A stretch of DNA of 64,000 nucleotides, from assembly GCF_001598035.1 (NCBI RefSeq), contig NZ_CP014835.1, positions 2,118,101 to 2,182,100 of the forward strand, in the 5' to 3' direction. The notes below the pieces were generated by a model that saw nothing but the letters and a program-made list of their open reading frames with translations, was not told the DNA's origin and made no database searches. Shown here piece by piece: positions 45,858 through 52,504 of the stretch (its first letter is position 1; every line of letters starts with the position of its first letter). The DNA comes from Streptococcus halotolerans. Lineage in GTDB: Bacteria > Bacillota > Bacilli > Lactobacillales > Streptococcaceae. The translations under genes were made by a program, and so were the position numbers.

Positions 45858-46223
45858 ATGGATAAACTAAAACGTCTTCTTCAGTTTGGATTTTTATTGT
45901 GTTTGACCATTGACTTGACAGTCTTTTATTTATTCTTTAGAACAATTCGTGTCGAAGAGAGTCATTTGACAGTTTATTTCTTGTTATTGACAATATTACA
46001 TGTATTGGTTGTTTTATGGGCTTATGCCATGTTAAAACGTTATAAAGTAAACTATGTTTTTTTAAAACAACAAATGAAAATCGCTCTTCTAGTTGTCGTT
46101 ATCTCAGTTCTAGTAGTTGTCCCCCTCTTTATTTTAAAAGAGGATACAATACCAATGGCAATGCTATTAACAAATAGTGTTATATTCTTTCTATATCCGA
46201 ATCGAAGAGGTTATATCAGTTAA
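45858..46223 (+). CDS. Membrane protein, likely bacteriocin immunity (PncF/BlpL-like)
   Basis: This 121-residue protein with four membrane helices starts MDKLKRLLQFGFLLCLTIDL and ends IFFLYPNRRGYIS. The ATG at 45858 follows GGAGGAAAC. Similar C-terminal tails (FYPNKNGYIN-like) survive as fragments near 47725-47765 and 48480-48546, so the family was once more numerous here. An immunity role is inferred from the operon; other blp membrane proteins are possible. Confidence 0.65.
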   Translation: MDKLKRLLQFGFLLCLTIDLTVFYLFFRTIRVEESHLTVYFLLLTILHVLVVLWAYAMLKRYKVNYVFLKQQMKIALLVVVISVLVVVPLFILKEDTIPMAMLLTNSVIFFLYPNRRGYIS

Positions 46224-46294
46224 GTAGGGTAGGAACAAAACTACATTAACTAGTTTGACTGGTATATGATCTTTCATAAGTAGAAAACTACTGA

Positions 46295-46335
46295 AAATCA
46301 AGAGGACCTTTAATGAGTCTTCTTGGTTTTTGTTT
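46295..46335 (+). terminator. Terminator of the first bacteriocin operon
   Basis: AATCAAGAGGAC pairs imperfectly with GTCTTCTTGGTT around a short loop and T's follow. It ends the two-peptide and immunity unit. Confidence 0.6.
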
Positions 46336-46360
46336 AAATAAGAGTTGACAATTTAAAGTG

Positions 46361-46429
46361 ATGAATGAAATGTTATCAATTGTTACTTTATTAGCCTCTT
46401 TATTCGTTTATTTTGATAAAAAAGATTGA
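46361..46429 (+). pseudogene. Fragment of a 70-aa immunity gene
   Basis: The 22 codons ending SIVTLLASLFVYFDKKD match the C-terminus of the intact gene at 50024-50236. The N-terminal two thirds are missing. Confidence 0.7.
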
Positions 46430-46504
46430 AAAAATAGCTAATATATCTATAAAAGAAGCCAATCTTCTTAATCAGTCTTTATAAAGTCCTAGGTGGAGGA
46501 CGCC

Positions 46505-46600
46505 ATGGAAACTATCATACCTCAAATGGTTATATTGACCGTCTTTCTTATCTATATTTTGGTCAGTACTTCCTTTAAAAAATTTCACAGCAGAATTTAA
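46505..46600 (+). pseudogene. Truncated paralogue of the 76-aa immunity protein
   Basis: This frame of 31 residues starts METIIPQMVILTVFLIYIL and stops after KKFHSRI. It matches the start of the gene at 45599 and then breaks at an inserted or shifted base; IYRAC-like sequence resumes in another frame. A good GGAGG lies before the ATG. Confidence 0.7.
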
Positions 46601-46809
46601 TTTATAGGGCTTGTACATTGGAAGCTTCAATTACCAAACATTCATAGCTCTTAGACTGATAATACATTAATAATTTATGAATTCTGTACAAAAAGTACTG
46701 CCTTTCAACTAGCTAGTTAATTTTTATCAGTACTGTTAAATCGTCGCTTATTTGGCATATATCATTTATATACCTCAACAATATTGAACATTACAGGAGA
46801 AAAATTAAA

Positions 46810-46935
46810 ATGAAAATTTATGAAGAAATTGCAACAGAGAAACTGCTTGATATCAATGGTGGTGTCATGTTACCTTGGCACGATTATGGTTTAATACTAT
46901 CACCTAAAAGTTCCGTTGATGCCGTTTTAAAATAA
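46810..46935 (+). CDS. Short double-glycine peptide, unassigned
   Basis: This 41-residue precursor has an 18-residue leader MKIYEEIATEKLLDINGG and a 23-residue core beginning VMLPWHDYGLIL and ending VDAVLK, with no cysteine and little Gly. It is too short and polar for a class IIb bacteriocin and could be a signal peptide or novel effector. CAGGAG precedes the ATG. No LytTR box is seen upstream, unlike the other peptide genes. A CPBP-family membrane protease gene follows after 12 bp. Confidence 0.65.
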   Translation: MKIYEEIATEKLLDINGGVMLPWHDYGLILSPKSSVDAVLK

Positions 46936-46947
46936 CTATATTTTTCT

Positions 46948-47622
46948 ATGCTAAAAAAAACATCCATTTACTTATTTCCCGTCTTTATTTATATTGTCTT
47001 CCATAATATATTAGCTCAGATACAGTTATATTGGTGGAAACAAAGGAATTTTGATGACAACTTCTATTTATTAGTAAATGCTATTCTCCTTCTGAATATC
47101 CTAATCATTTGCCTATGGCAAAGTACAAGATTTAATTCTAAGCCATTTCGTATATTCGGAGCAAAATGGTGGTATGCTCCGATAACTTTTTGCTTAGGTA
47201 GCACTATATTTATCTTTGATCTAACTAGCTCTCGATTGTTTTCAATACCATTGACCGAAAACACGAATAGTCTGAACACCATCTTATCTTACAGCAATGG
47301 AAATTTCTTTTTACAAGGTTTTATACTTTGGAATGTCATCTTAGGACCAATACGAGAAGAAATATTTAATCGTATGCTCCTAATGGAGACCTATTTTAAA
47401 GAGTCACCCTATTACTTCGATGTTTTGCTTTCTGCAATAGTATTTAGTGCTAGTCACGTATTACCAAGTGGCAATTTCCAAGCATTCTGGGTATATGCCA
47501 TACCTGGAACTTTATATGCCCTGATGTATCGTTTTACTAGAACTATCTATTGTCCAATACTAGTTCATATATTATGGAATGGATATGTCTATTGGGATTT
47601 AATTAATCTAGTCATTACTTAA
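46948..47622 (+). CDS. CPBP-family intramembrane metalloprotease (Abi-like)
   Basis: This 224-residue membrane protein has six or more helices and all CPBP motifs: REEIFNR (EExxxR), FSASHVL (FxxxH) and HILWNGY (HxxxN). Such proteins serve as bacteriocin immunity factors (PncP/BlpY-like) or process small peptides. It follows the short double-glycine peptide by 12 bp without a clear ribosome site of its own, so translation is probably coupled. It may confer immunity to or mature that peptide; both are inferences. Confidence 0.82.
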   Translation: MLKKTSIYLFPVFIYIVFHNILAQIQLYWWKQRNFDDNFYLLVNAILLLNILIICLWQSTRFNSKPFRIFGAKWWYAPITFCLGSTIFIFDLTSSRLFSIPLTENTNSLNTILSYSNGNFFLQGFILWNVILGPIREEIFNRMLLMETYFKESPYYFDVLLSAIVFSASHVLPSGNFQAFWVYAIPGTLYALMYRFTRTIYCPILVHILWNGYVYWDLINLVIT

Positions 47623-47634
47623 ATAGGATGTTTT

Positions 47635-47665
47635 CACCTAACTGATAAATAGTTTAGGTGTTTTT
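47635..47665 (+). terminator. Terminator after the CPBP gene
   Basis: CACCTAA / TTAGGTG (47635-47641, 47654-47660) is followed by T5. Confidence 0.75.
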
Positions 47666-47724
47666 AATATTTGTTGAAATTTCGTTTTTTAATTATACTG
47701 ACACAATTAAAACTACTAACAAAT

Positions 47725-47765
47725 GGTGTCCACTACTTTTTATCTGAATAAAAATGACTATATTA
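47725..47765 (+). pseudogene. C-terminal remnant of a PncF-like immunity gene
   Basis: One frame reads TFYLNKNDYIN and then a stop, similar to the LYPNRRGYIS end of the gene at 45858. No intact frame remains upstream. The stretch 47666-47907 is otherwise decayed; a TCAAGGAGG / TCTTCTTGA hairpin lies near 47840-47875. Confidence 0.5.
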
Positions 47766-47907
47766 ACTAAATATAACAATGGTGGCAATTTTAGCCTTTT
47801 ATTAGCCAGTTATTATACATTCTTCCATAATAAATAACAGTCAAGGAGGCAGTGCAGTAGTCTTCTTGATTTTTTGATAAGTGCTCATGATAGGGAACAG
47901 GAATGTC

Positions 47908-47939
47908 ACCATTCAGGAAAGTTAAATGACTGTTTAGGA
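47908..47939 (+). promoter_or_regulatory. BlpR-type LytTR box
   Basis: ACCATTCAGGA and ACTGTTTAGGA have a 21-bp period, upstream of the peptide gene at 48020. TATAAT and GTCGCGAT (47984-47991) follow. Confidence 0.8.
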
Positions 47940-48019
47940 TTTGGACATTTATTTAAAAAAAAGACTGCTATAATAAAATCGTAGTCGCGATACAAAATAA
48001 AAAATAGGAGGTATTAATA

Positions 48020-48217
48020 ATGAAGAACACAATTGAACAATTAGAAGTGATGGCTAATTTGAATCTTGAGAATACTGTCGGAGGTTATAGCGCAGGTGCT
48101 TGTTTTACTGATATTGTTTTGGGGGCAATAGATGGCATAGCATCTGGTGCTGCGGGAGGCGCACTAATTATGGGAATTGGCTATGGACTTGGTGATAAGA
48201 CATGTCAAATTTTTTAG
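48020..48217 (+). CDS. Bacteriocin-like double-glycine peptide
   Basis: This 65-residue precursor has the leader MKNTIEQLEVMANLNLEN ending TVGG and a core that begins YSAGACFTDIVLGAIDG and ends GDKTCQIF. The core has two cysteines and Gly/Ala-rich helices with GAAGGA. It looks like a one-peptide class II bacteriocin or half of a lost pair. AGGAGG precedes the ATG. It overlaps the next small membrane gene by 16 bases. Confidence 0.8.
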   Translation: MKNTIEQLEVMANLNLENTVGGYSAGACFTDIVLGAIDGIASGAAGGALIMGIGYGLGDKTCQIF

Positions 48218-48375
48218 GATATTCTATTATCTTAGGGCTTTTTCTTGGTTTTACCTTGCTTTGTTATTTCGTCAAAAGAGACATACTCTATAAATATAAA
48301 ACCTATTTTATTCTACTTTGGATTATTAGTTTAACCCCTTTGTTTAGTTTTATATTAGGTTGGATATTCCAGTGA
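48202..48375 (+). CDS. 57-aa two-helix membrane protein, likely immunity
   Basis: This gene starts inside the end of the preceding peptide gene (ATG at 48202). It encodes MSNFLGYSIILGLFLGFTLL, a basic KRDILYKYK turn, and a second helix ending LGWIFQ. Size, two helices and overlap with the peptide gene fit a cognate immunity protein. It has no recognised family. Confidence 0.6.
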   Translation: MSNFLGYSIILGLFLGFTLLCYFVKRDILYKYKTYFILLWIISLTPLFSFILGWIFQ

Positions 48376-48479
48376 GCGATTTCTGGATGAATAAACTTAA
48401 GCTTAAAGGAACGGTAAGTACTCTCAGCGACGGCATTAGCTCAGCGGTCTTACGCCAAACGACCGATACGTCAATGATT

Positions 48480-48546
48480 TTACGATTGAAAATGGACTTA
48501 TTTTGCTTTTTTATCCAAATAAAAATGGTTATATTAATCAAACATA
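48480..48546 (+). pseudogene. C-terminal remnant of a PncF-like immunity gene
   Basis: One frame reads ENGLILLFYPNKNGYINQT and then a stop, a clear relative of the 45858 gene's tail. Upstream codons are out of frame. It lies between the preceding immunity gene and a terminator. Confidence 0.6.
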
Positions 48547-48619
48547 ATCGTAAAAATATCTAACATTTTCTTGTTTATTTATCATATTGACTTTCATAAA
48601 AGGGGAAATCATTAAAATA

Positions 48620-48655
48620 AAGAAGACAGTAGCGGGATCTTCTTGATTTTTTTGA
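48620..48655 (+). terminator. Terminator
   Basis: AAGAAGA / TCTTCTT (48620-48626, 48638-48644) is followed by GATTTTTTT. It closes the unit that began at 48020. Confidence 0.7.
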
Positions 48656-48802
48656 TATGCATTCCTATTTCTGGATAGTGGTTCGTTTAGGAGAATAATG
48701 AGTAAGGGACAAATATTTGCCTCATATCTAACGTTTTATCTGCTCTTTTTATACAATAAATTGTAGATTTAACCGCTTTTCCTTTAAATTAATGACCTTT
48801 TT

Positions 48803-48834
48803 ACCATTCAGGAAAGTTAAACGACTGTTTAGGA
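48803..48834 (+). promoter_or_regulatory. BlpR-type LytTR box
   Basis: ACCATTCAGGA and ACTGTTTAGGA have a 21-bp period, upstream of the peptide at 48914. TATAAT and GTCGCGAT (48879-48886) follow. Confidence 0.8.
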
Positions 48835-48913
48835 TTTAGACATTTATTTAAAAAAATGATTGCTATAATAAAATCGTAGTCGCGATACGAAATAAAAATA
48901 GGAGGTGTTCAAA

Positions 48914-49114
48914 ATGAATACAAAATTAGTTGAACAGTTTGAAGTTTTAAATGTTGAGAGTCTTTCAGTTGTTGAAGGTGGAGCCTTACCTCTGGGACCA
49001 GTTATCAAAGGGCTTGGGATCTATGTCGCTGGAAAAATTTTTGATGGCGTGGGAAAAGATAGCACAAAAAGTTGTCAACAAAATCCAAAGCAATGGTTTT
49101 GTTTTAAAGTTTAG
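48914..49114 (+). CDS. Cysteine peptide with C-x2-NPKQW-x-C end (module 1)
   Basis: This 66-residue precursor has the leader MNTKLVEQFEVLNVESLSV ending VEGG. The 43-residue core starts ALPLGPVIKGLGIYV and ends in SCQQNPKQWFCFKV. The two C-terminal cysteines enclose a short loop that could be a disulfide. The same loop (CRKNPKQWHC) occurs in the peptide at 52101, while the rest of the cores differ. I know no described bacteriocin with this ending. AGGAGG precedes the ATG. Confidence 0.8.
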   Translation: MNTKLVEQFEVLNVESLSVVEGGALPLGPVIKGLGIYVAGKIFDGVGKDSTKSCQQNPKQWFCFKV

Positions 49115-49137
49115 TCCACCTTCAGGTAAAGTTACGA

Positions 49138-49314
49138 ATGAATAATTTAAAATCTTTAATAATTCTATTTTTAATATATAGATTTTCAGTACTTATTATA
49201 GAAATCGTTTCGGAAATCTATCCTTTAACGATTTGGTTGAAAGAATTATCTACACTGATAATTACGATTATCGGCTCAGTTTGTTACTATAAATATATTG
49301 GAAAGGGAAAATGA
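49138..49314 (+). CDS. 58-aa two-helix membrane protein, likely immunity (module 1)
   Basis: This 58-residue protein starts MNNLKSLIILFLIYRFSVLI and ends YYKYIGKGK, with two membrane helices. It lies between the two cysteine-peptide genes of module 1, and its stop overlaps the next start (ATGATGA). The analogous gene of module 2 is at 52505. Immunity is inferred from context. Confidence 0.6.
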   Translation: MNNLKSLIILFLIYRFSVLIIEIVSEIYPLTIWLKELSTLIITIIGSVCYYKYIGKGK

Positions 49315-49523
49315 TGAGTGCAATACAGACAAAAGAAATTAGTGAATATCAACTAGCAATAATTTCTGGAGGGAAAGTTTGTTCTATAGGGGATCCAAGC
49401 TGTTGGATTTGGCCGACAACTAAAAAAATAATCGGATTGATAAGTAACTCACCTACTAAATCAGCTCCGAAATGTTTTCCAAGAAGTGCTTCTAACCCTG
49501 CACCTCCAGTTTTCTGTCCATAA
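49314..49523 (+). CDS. Four-cysteine peptide with NPAP loop (module 1)
   Basis: This 69-residue precursor has the leader MSAIQTKEISEYQLAIISGG. The 49-residue core begins KVCSIGDPSCWIWP and ends with a loop CFPRSASNPAPPVFC followed by P. It shares KVCS-x2-D-x2-C and C-x3-SA-x-NPAP-x3-C with the peptide at 52308, cysteine spacing included. It is Pro-rich and lacks the Gly-zipper of class IIb peptides. The family is unrecognised. I chose the second ATG, six bases after AAAGGG. Confidence 0.78.
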   Translation: MSAIQTKEISEYQLAIISGGKVCSIGDPSCWIWPTTKKIIGLISNSPTKSAPKCFPRSASNPAPPVFCP

Positions 49524-49597
49524 TTTTTATTCTATAATCAATTAATTACTATTTTAGTATTCTTATTAGTTTTTCTCTTACTAGAATTAAGAATTTT

Positions 49598-49631
49598 CCA
49601 AGACTTGTCAGCAGATGAGTCTTGGATTTTT
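49598..49631 (+). terminator. Terminator of module 1
   Basis: CCAAGACT / AGTCTTGG (49598-49605, 49618-49625) is followed by ATTTTT. It abuts the next LytTR box. Confidence 0.75.
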
Positions 49632-49663
49632 ACCATTCAGGAAAGTTAAATGACTGTTTAGGA
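49632..49663 (+). promoter_or_regulatory. BlpR-type LytTR box
   Basis: ACCATTCAGGA and ACTGTTTAGGA have a 21-bp period, upstream of the peptide at 49743. TATAAT (49692-49697) and GTCGCGAC (49707-49714) follow. Confidence 0.8.
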
Positions 49664-49742
49664 TTTGGGCATTTATTTTAAAAAAGACTGCTATAATAAA
49701 AACGTGGTCGCGACACAAAATAAAAAATAGGAGGTATTCAAA

Positions 49743-49970
49743 ATGAATACAAATACACTAGAACAGTTTACAATGATGGATGAGATGGTACTTTCAGGTA
49801 TTGAAGGTGGTAAAAATAATTGGCAAGCTAATGTCTCGGGTGTATTGGCTTCAGGTAGTGCAGGGGCTGCTATAGGCTTTCCGATTTGTGGAATGGCTTG
49901 TGGCTATATTGGGGCTAAAGCGGGTATCACTTTATGGACAGTAGCAACAGGGGCAACAGGTGGTTTTTAG
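49743..49970 (+). CDS. Class IIb bacteriocin-like peptide
   Basis: This 75-residue precursor has a leader starting MNTNTLEQF and ending GIEGG, identical but for one residue to that of the BlpU-like gene at 50560. The core begins KNNWQANVSGVLASG, has two cysteines (PICGMACGY) and ends ATGATGGF. It is a close relative of the core at 52877 (KNNWASNV..ATSATGGF). AGGAGG precedes the ATG. No intact partner peptide follows directly; a remnant leader and an immunity gene do. Confidence 0.82.
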   Translation: MNTNTLEQFTMMDEMVLSGIEGGKNNWQANVSGVLASGSAGAAIGFPICGMACGYIGAKAGITLWTVATGATGGF

Positions 49971-49981
49971 AGGAGAGTATA

Positions 49982-50023
49982 ATGATGAAAAAATATAAAG
50001 AATTAGCAACAAAGGCAAATTAA
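49982..50023 (+). pseudogene. Leader remnant of a lost double-glycine peptide
   Basis: The 13-codon frame MMKKYKELATKAN stops directly before the immunity ATG at 50024. It resembles the leader start MKIYEEIATEK of the peptide at 46810, so a peptide gene appears to have been deleted here. Confidence 0.45.
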
Positions 50024-50236
50024 ATGACGACTTACACAATTTTTATAATCTTATCTTCTGTTATAATTATTTTTACAACAATCCATGCCATCTATCAAAA
50101 AAAAGTTAATCATCTAACGCCTTTTTTATTCTTTTTAGTTTTCTATCAACTATCGTTATCAAAACAAACGACAAATATGTTATCAATTGTTACTTTATTA
50201 GCCTCTTTACTCGTTTATTTTGATAAAAAAGATTGA
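50024..50236 (+). CDS. 70-aa membrane protein, likely bacteriocin immunity
   Basis: This 70-residue protein has three hydrophobic segments: MTTYTIFIILSSVIIIFTTI, then PFLFFLVFYQL and SIVTLLASLLVYF, ending DKKD. It is the only intact member of a family whose decayed copies are at 46361, 51566 and 54315. It lies behind the bacteriocin-like gene at 49743, and AAGGCAAAT precedes the ATG. Immunity is inferred from this repeated association. Confidence 0.65.
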   Translation: MTTYTIFIILSSVIIIFTTIHAIYQKKVNHLTPFLFFLVFYQLSLSKQTTNMLSIVTLLASLLVYFDKKD

Positions 50237-50400
50237 AAAGTGGATGACACGCCTGTGGAAGAAGATAATTTTTGAAAAGGGTTGCCTTTTCATTCTTTGC
50301 AAAATTTAGTAGTGGTGCTCTTCGTAATTTATTTGCGTAAGAATTAATATTGAAAAGACAAGTCTATTACAACACCTTTCACTTAAACTAAGACATACGA

Positions 50401-50440
50401 ATCCTAGTCACCAGCTTACATTGGTGACTAGGATTTTTGA
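50401..50440 (+). terminator. Strong 13-bp-stem terminator
   Basis: AATCCTAGTCACC pairs perfectly with GGTGACTAGGATT (50401-50413, 50424-50436) and T's follow. The 160 bp before it hold only decayed sequence (a KRVAFSFFAKFSS-like frame). Confidence 0.85.
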
Positions 50441-50448
50441 TATTTTTA

Positions 50449-50480
50449 CCATTTAGGACGTTTCGGTGACCATTCAGGAT
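50449..50480 (+). promoter_or_regulatory. BlpR-type LytTR box of the BlpU-like gene
   Basis: ACCATTTAGGA and ACCATTCAGGA have a 21-bp period. GTCGCGAC lies at 50524-50531 before the peptide gene. Confidence 0.8.
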
Positions 50481-50559
50481 TTTAATAAAAAAATAACCAA
50501 ATGTGAGTTACAATAAAAACGTGGTCGCGACACAAAATAAAAAGTAGGAGGTATTCAAA

Positions 50560-50790
50560 ATGAATACAAATACACTAGAACGGTTTACAATGATGGATGA
50601 GATGGTACTTTCAGGTATTGAAGGTGGTAAATGCACATGGAGTGGACTTGGTAAAGCAGCGATTGGCACTGGAGCAGGAAATGGTTTGAGAATGGGTATC
50701 AAAACTGGAACTTGGCAAGGAGCCATTGGAGGAGCTGCAGGAGGAGCAATCATTGGTGGTGTCGGATATGGAGCAACTTGCTGGTGGTGA
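50560..50790 (+). CDS. blpU: BlpU-like bacteriocin peptide
   Basis: This 76-residue precursor has a leader starting MNTNTLERF and ending GIEGG. The core begins KCTWSGLGKAAIG, continues NGLRMGIKTGTWQGAIGGAA and ends VGYGATCWW. The N-terminal CxW and C-terminal GATCWW, with cysteines able to bridge, are marks of the BlpU/BlpK class II bacteriocins of streptococci. AGGAGG precedes the ATG. A 27-codon membrane peptide and an immunity protein follow. Confidence 0.88.
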   Translation: MNTNTLERFTMMDEMVLSGIEGGKCTWSGLGKAAIGTGAGNGLRMGIKTGTWQGAIGGAAGGAIIGGVGYGATCWW

Positions 50791-50793
50791 TGC

Positions 50794-50877
50794 ATGGATT
50801 TTAAAAGTTTTTTTATAGGATTAATAATTGGTTTTTTATTACCAGCTTTAGATAGATTTTTGATGAAGAAAAAATAA
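50794..50877 (+). CDS. 27-aa single-helix membrane peptide
   Basis: The frame starts at an ATG three bases after the BlpU-like stop and encodes [20 protein letters not shown] followed by RFLMKKK. A single hydrophobic helix with a basic end could be a minimal immunity protein. Short frames arise by chance, so support is moderate; coupling to the bacteriocin stop is the main argument. Confidence 0.45.
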   Translation: MDFKSFFIGLIIGFLLPALDRFLMKKK

Positions 50878-51122
50878 AAATAATATTCAGAAAGTTTTTT
50901 TAGTGCTTCAAGTCAGGAAAAGGAATAAACGTTTAGTCTTTGGAACTATTGCTAATAATTCAGTTATGAATGGATTAACAGGTGGAAATGCAGGTTGGCA
51001 TTCGGGAGGTATTATTTAATATAATAAGAAATTCGAAGTATCATTGTTATTGCTTTATACATAAGCTTATTAGTCCGAATAAAAAATTTGAGATAAATCG
51101 ATCTATAATGGAGGATTTGAAT

Positions 51123-51419
51123 TTGAGTATCGTTAAATGGTTTTCAGGTGGGAAGGAGCGAAAAGATAACGCTTCAGAATTAATTCAGGATTTAATTTTA
51201 GATTTAAAAAGCAGTCCTAATACTAAGCAATTAGAACAATTACTTGTATCTTATAAAAAGGAACTAGATGAAGAAAAATCATCTGTCCCTTTTATCTTAA
51301 GTCGATTAAATGTATCAGTCTCAAAAATAATAAGTGAAAACAATATTTCTTTGACAAAGAGTCAGGCTGATATTTTAAAGAAACTAAGGACTTTATCGCA
51401 CATTCGTTATGGATATTAA
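51123..51419 (+). CDS. Soluble bacteriocin immunity protein (four-helix type), copy 1
   Basis: This 98-residue protein starts SIVKWFSGGKERKDNASELI after the initiator and ends TLSHIRYGY. It matches the class IIa-type immunity fold (EntA_Immun group): helical, charged, no membrane segment. I chose TTG at 51123, eight bases after GGAGG; the ATG at 51108 precedes that site. A near-identical paralogue is at 53872 within a duplicated 720-bp segment. The roughly 240 bp before it hold no other supported gene. Confidence 0.8.
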   Translation: MSIVKWFSGGKERKDNASELIQDLILDLKSSPNTKQLEQLLVSYKKELDEEKSSVPFILSRLNVSVSKIISENNISLTKSQADILKKLRTLSHIRYGY

Positions 51420-51465
51420 TAGTAGCAGCTGGGACGCGGAATGTTCCACTAAGAACACATAGCTA

Positions 51466-51545
51466 AAATGCTTTCAGGTATTGAAGACAGAAAAATAACT
51501 GGCAAGTTAATGTCTTGGGTGCCTTGGTTTCAAGTAGTGCCTATA
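51466..51545 (+). pseudogene. Decayed copy of the class IIb peptide gene
   Basis: The stretch from ATGCTTTCAGGTATTGAAG onward aligns with the GG-junction and early core of the gene at 49743 (GGCAAG..AATGTC..GTAGTGC), but frames are broken and the start and end are missing. Confidence 0.6.
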
Positions 51546-51565
51546 TAGCATATAAGGCAAATTAA

Positions 51566-51777
51566 ATGACGACTTACACAATTTTTATAGTTTTATCATC
51601 TTCTATAATTGTTTTTACGACTAGTCATGCTATTTATAGAAAAAAGTTCATCATCTAACGCCTTTTTTATTCTTTTTAGTTTTCTATCAACTATCGTTAT
51701 CAAAATAAACGACAAATATGTTATCAATTGTTACTTTATTAGCCTCTTTACTCGTTTACTTTGATAAAAAAGATTGA
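51566..51777 (+). pseudogene. Frameshifted copy of the 70-aa immunity gene
   Basis: It starts MTTYTIFIVLSSSIIVF like the gene at 50024 but loses one base in the A-run near codon 27, then carries a stop in the third segment. It ends in the same DKKD codons. Confidence 0.75.
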
Positions 51778-51989
51778 AAAGTGGATGACACGCCTGTGGA
51801 AGAAGATAATTTTTGAAAAGGGTTGCCTTTTCATTCTTTGCAAAATTTAGTAGTAGTGTTCTTCGTAATTGTATTTGCGTAAGAATTAATATTGAAAAGA
51901 CAAGTCTATTACAACATCTTTCACTTAAATTAAGACATACGAATCCTAATCACCAGCTTACATTGGTGACTAGGATTTTTGATATTTTT

Positions 51990-52021
51990 ACCATTTAGGA
52001 CGTTTCGGTGACCGTTTAGGA
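51990..52021 (+). promoter_or_regulatory. BlpR-type LytTR box of module 2
   Basis: ACCATTTAGGA and ACCGTTTAGGA have a 21-bp period. The conserved GTCGCGAC is replaced by TTACGAC here. An imperfect copy of the 50401 terminator lies just upstream (51942-51977). Confidence 0.8.
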
Positions 52022-52100
52022 TTTTAACGTAAAAATAAACAAATGAAAGTTATAATAAACATGTGCTTACGACACAAAATAAAAATAGGAGGTATGCAAA

Positions 52101-52289
52101 ATGAATACAAAAGCAATGGAAAAATTTAACGATTTGAACTCTGCTGATCTTGCTATTGTAGAAGGTGGTGATGGGGGAGCGTCTTTATTATGGTTCTTGG
52201 TAGGTGGGGTTTATTCATACTATGCTAATGAAGCTACGGCTAGCTGTCGGAAAAATCCTAAACAATGGCACTGTATTAATATTAAATAA
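52101..52289 (+). CDS. Cysteine peptide with C-x2-NPKQW-x-C end (module 2)
   Basis: This 62-residue precursor has the leader MNTKAMEKFNDLNSADLAI ending VEGG. The 39-residue core begins DGGASLLWFLVGGVYSYY and ends ASCRKNPKQWHCINIK. It shares the cysteine loop with the peptide at 48914, though the N-terminal core is different and more hydrophobic. GGAGG precedes the ATG. The NPAP-type partner follows after 18 bp, supporting a two-peptide system. Confidence 0.8.
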   Translation: MNTKAMEKFNDLNSADLAIVEGGDGGASLLWFLVGGVYSYYANEATASCRKNPKQWHCINIK

Positions 52290-52307
52290 TAGGAAGGAAT
52301 AAGTAAA

Positions 52308-52493
52308 ATGAGACAGGTAGAATTACAATCAGCAGAATTAGAAACTATTGTCGGTGGGAAAGTTTGTTCAGTATTTGATATTTTTTGTGTGATTGGAGAG
52401 GGGATAAAAAGTGGTAGCAAGGGGCCAGTTAAACCACCTACTTGTAGTTATCCTTCTGCTTGGAATCCAGCTCCAGTAATTAGGTGTTATTGA
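52308..52493 (+). CDS. Four-cysteine peptide with NPAP loop (module 2)
   Basis: This 61-residue precursor has a short leader MRQVELQSAELETIVGG and a 44-residue core. The core begins KVCSVFDIFCVIGEG and ends with the loop CSYPSAWNPAPVIRC and a final Y. Cysteine spacing (6 and 13 residues within the two pairs) is the same as in the peptide at 49314. The conserved loop and variable middle suggest a disulfide-framed scaffold. AGGAAGGAAT lies upstream of the ATG. Confidence 0.8.
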   Translation: MRQVELQSAELETIVGGKVCSVFDIFCVIGEGIKSGSKGPVKPPTCSYPSAWNPAPVIRCY

Positions 52494-52504
52494 AGGAAAT
52501 ATTT

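Larger units (their letters stand above)
50012..50486 (+). repeat. Segmental duplication, copy 1 (partner 51554-52027)
   Basis: The immunity gene, its downstream sequence, the hairpin near 50401 and the following LytTR box recur with few differences at 51554-52027. In the second copy the immunity gene is frameshifted and the hairpin mismatched. Confidence 0.75.
51090..51810 (+). repeat. Segmental duplication, copy 1 (partner 53839-54555)
   Basis: About 720 bp, covering the soluble immunity gene, a decayed bacteriocin fragment and a decayed 70-aa immunity gene, recur at 53839-54555 with few differences. Both begin GAGATAAATCGATC and end GAAGAAGATAAT. Confidence 0.8.

Noticed and set aside
48376..48480. 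Transposase fragment in the region after the 57-aa immunity gene
   Set aside because: Frames on both strands are short and no DDE or recombinase motif is visible; only the immunity-tail remnant at 48480-48546 is supported.
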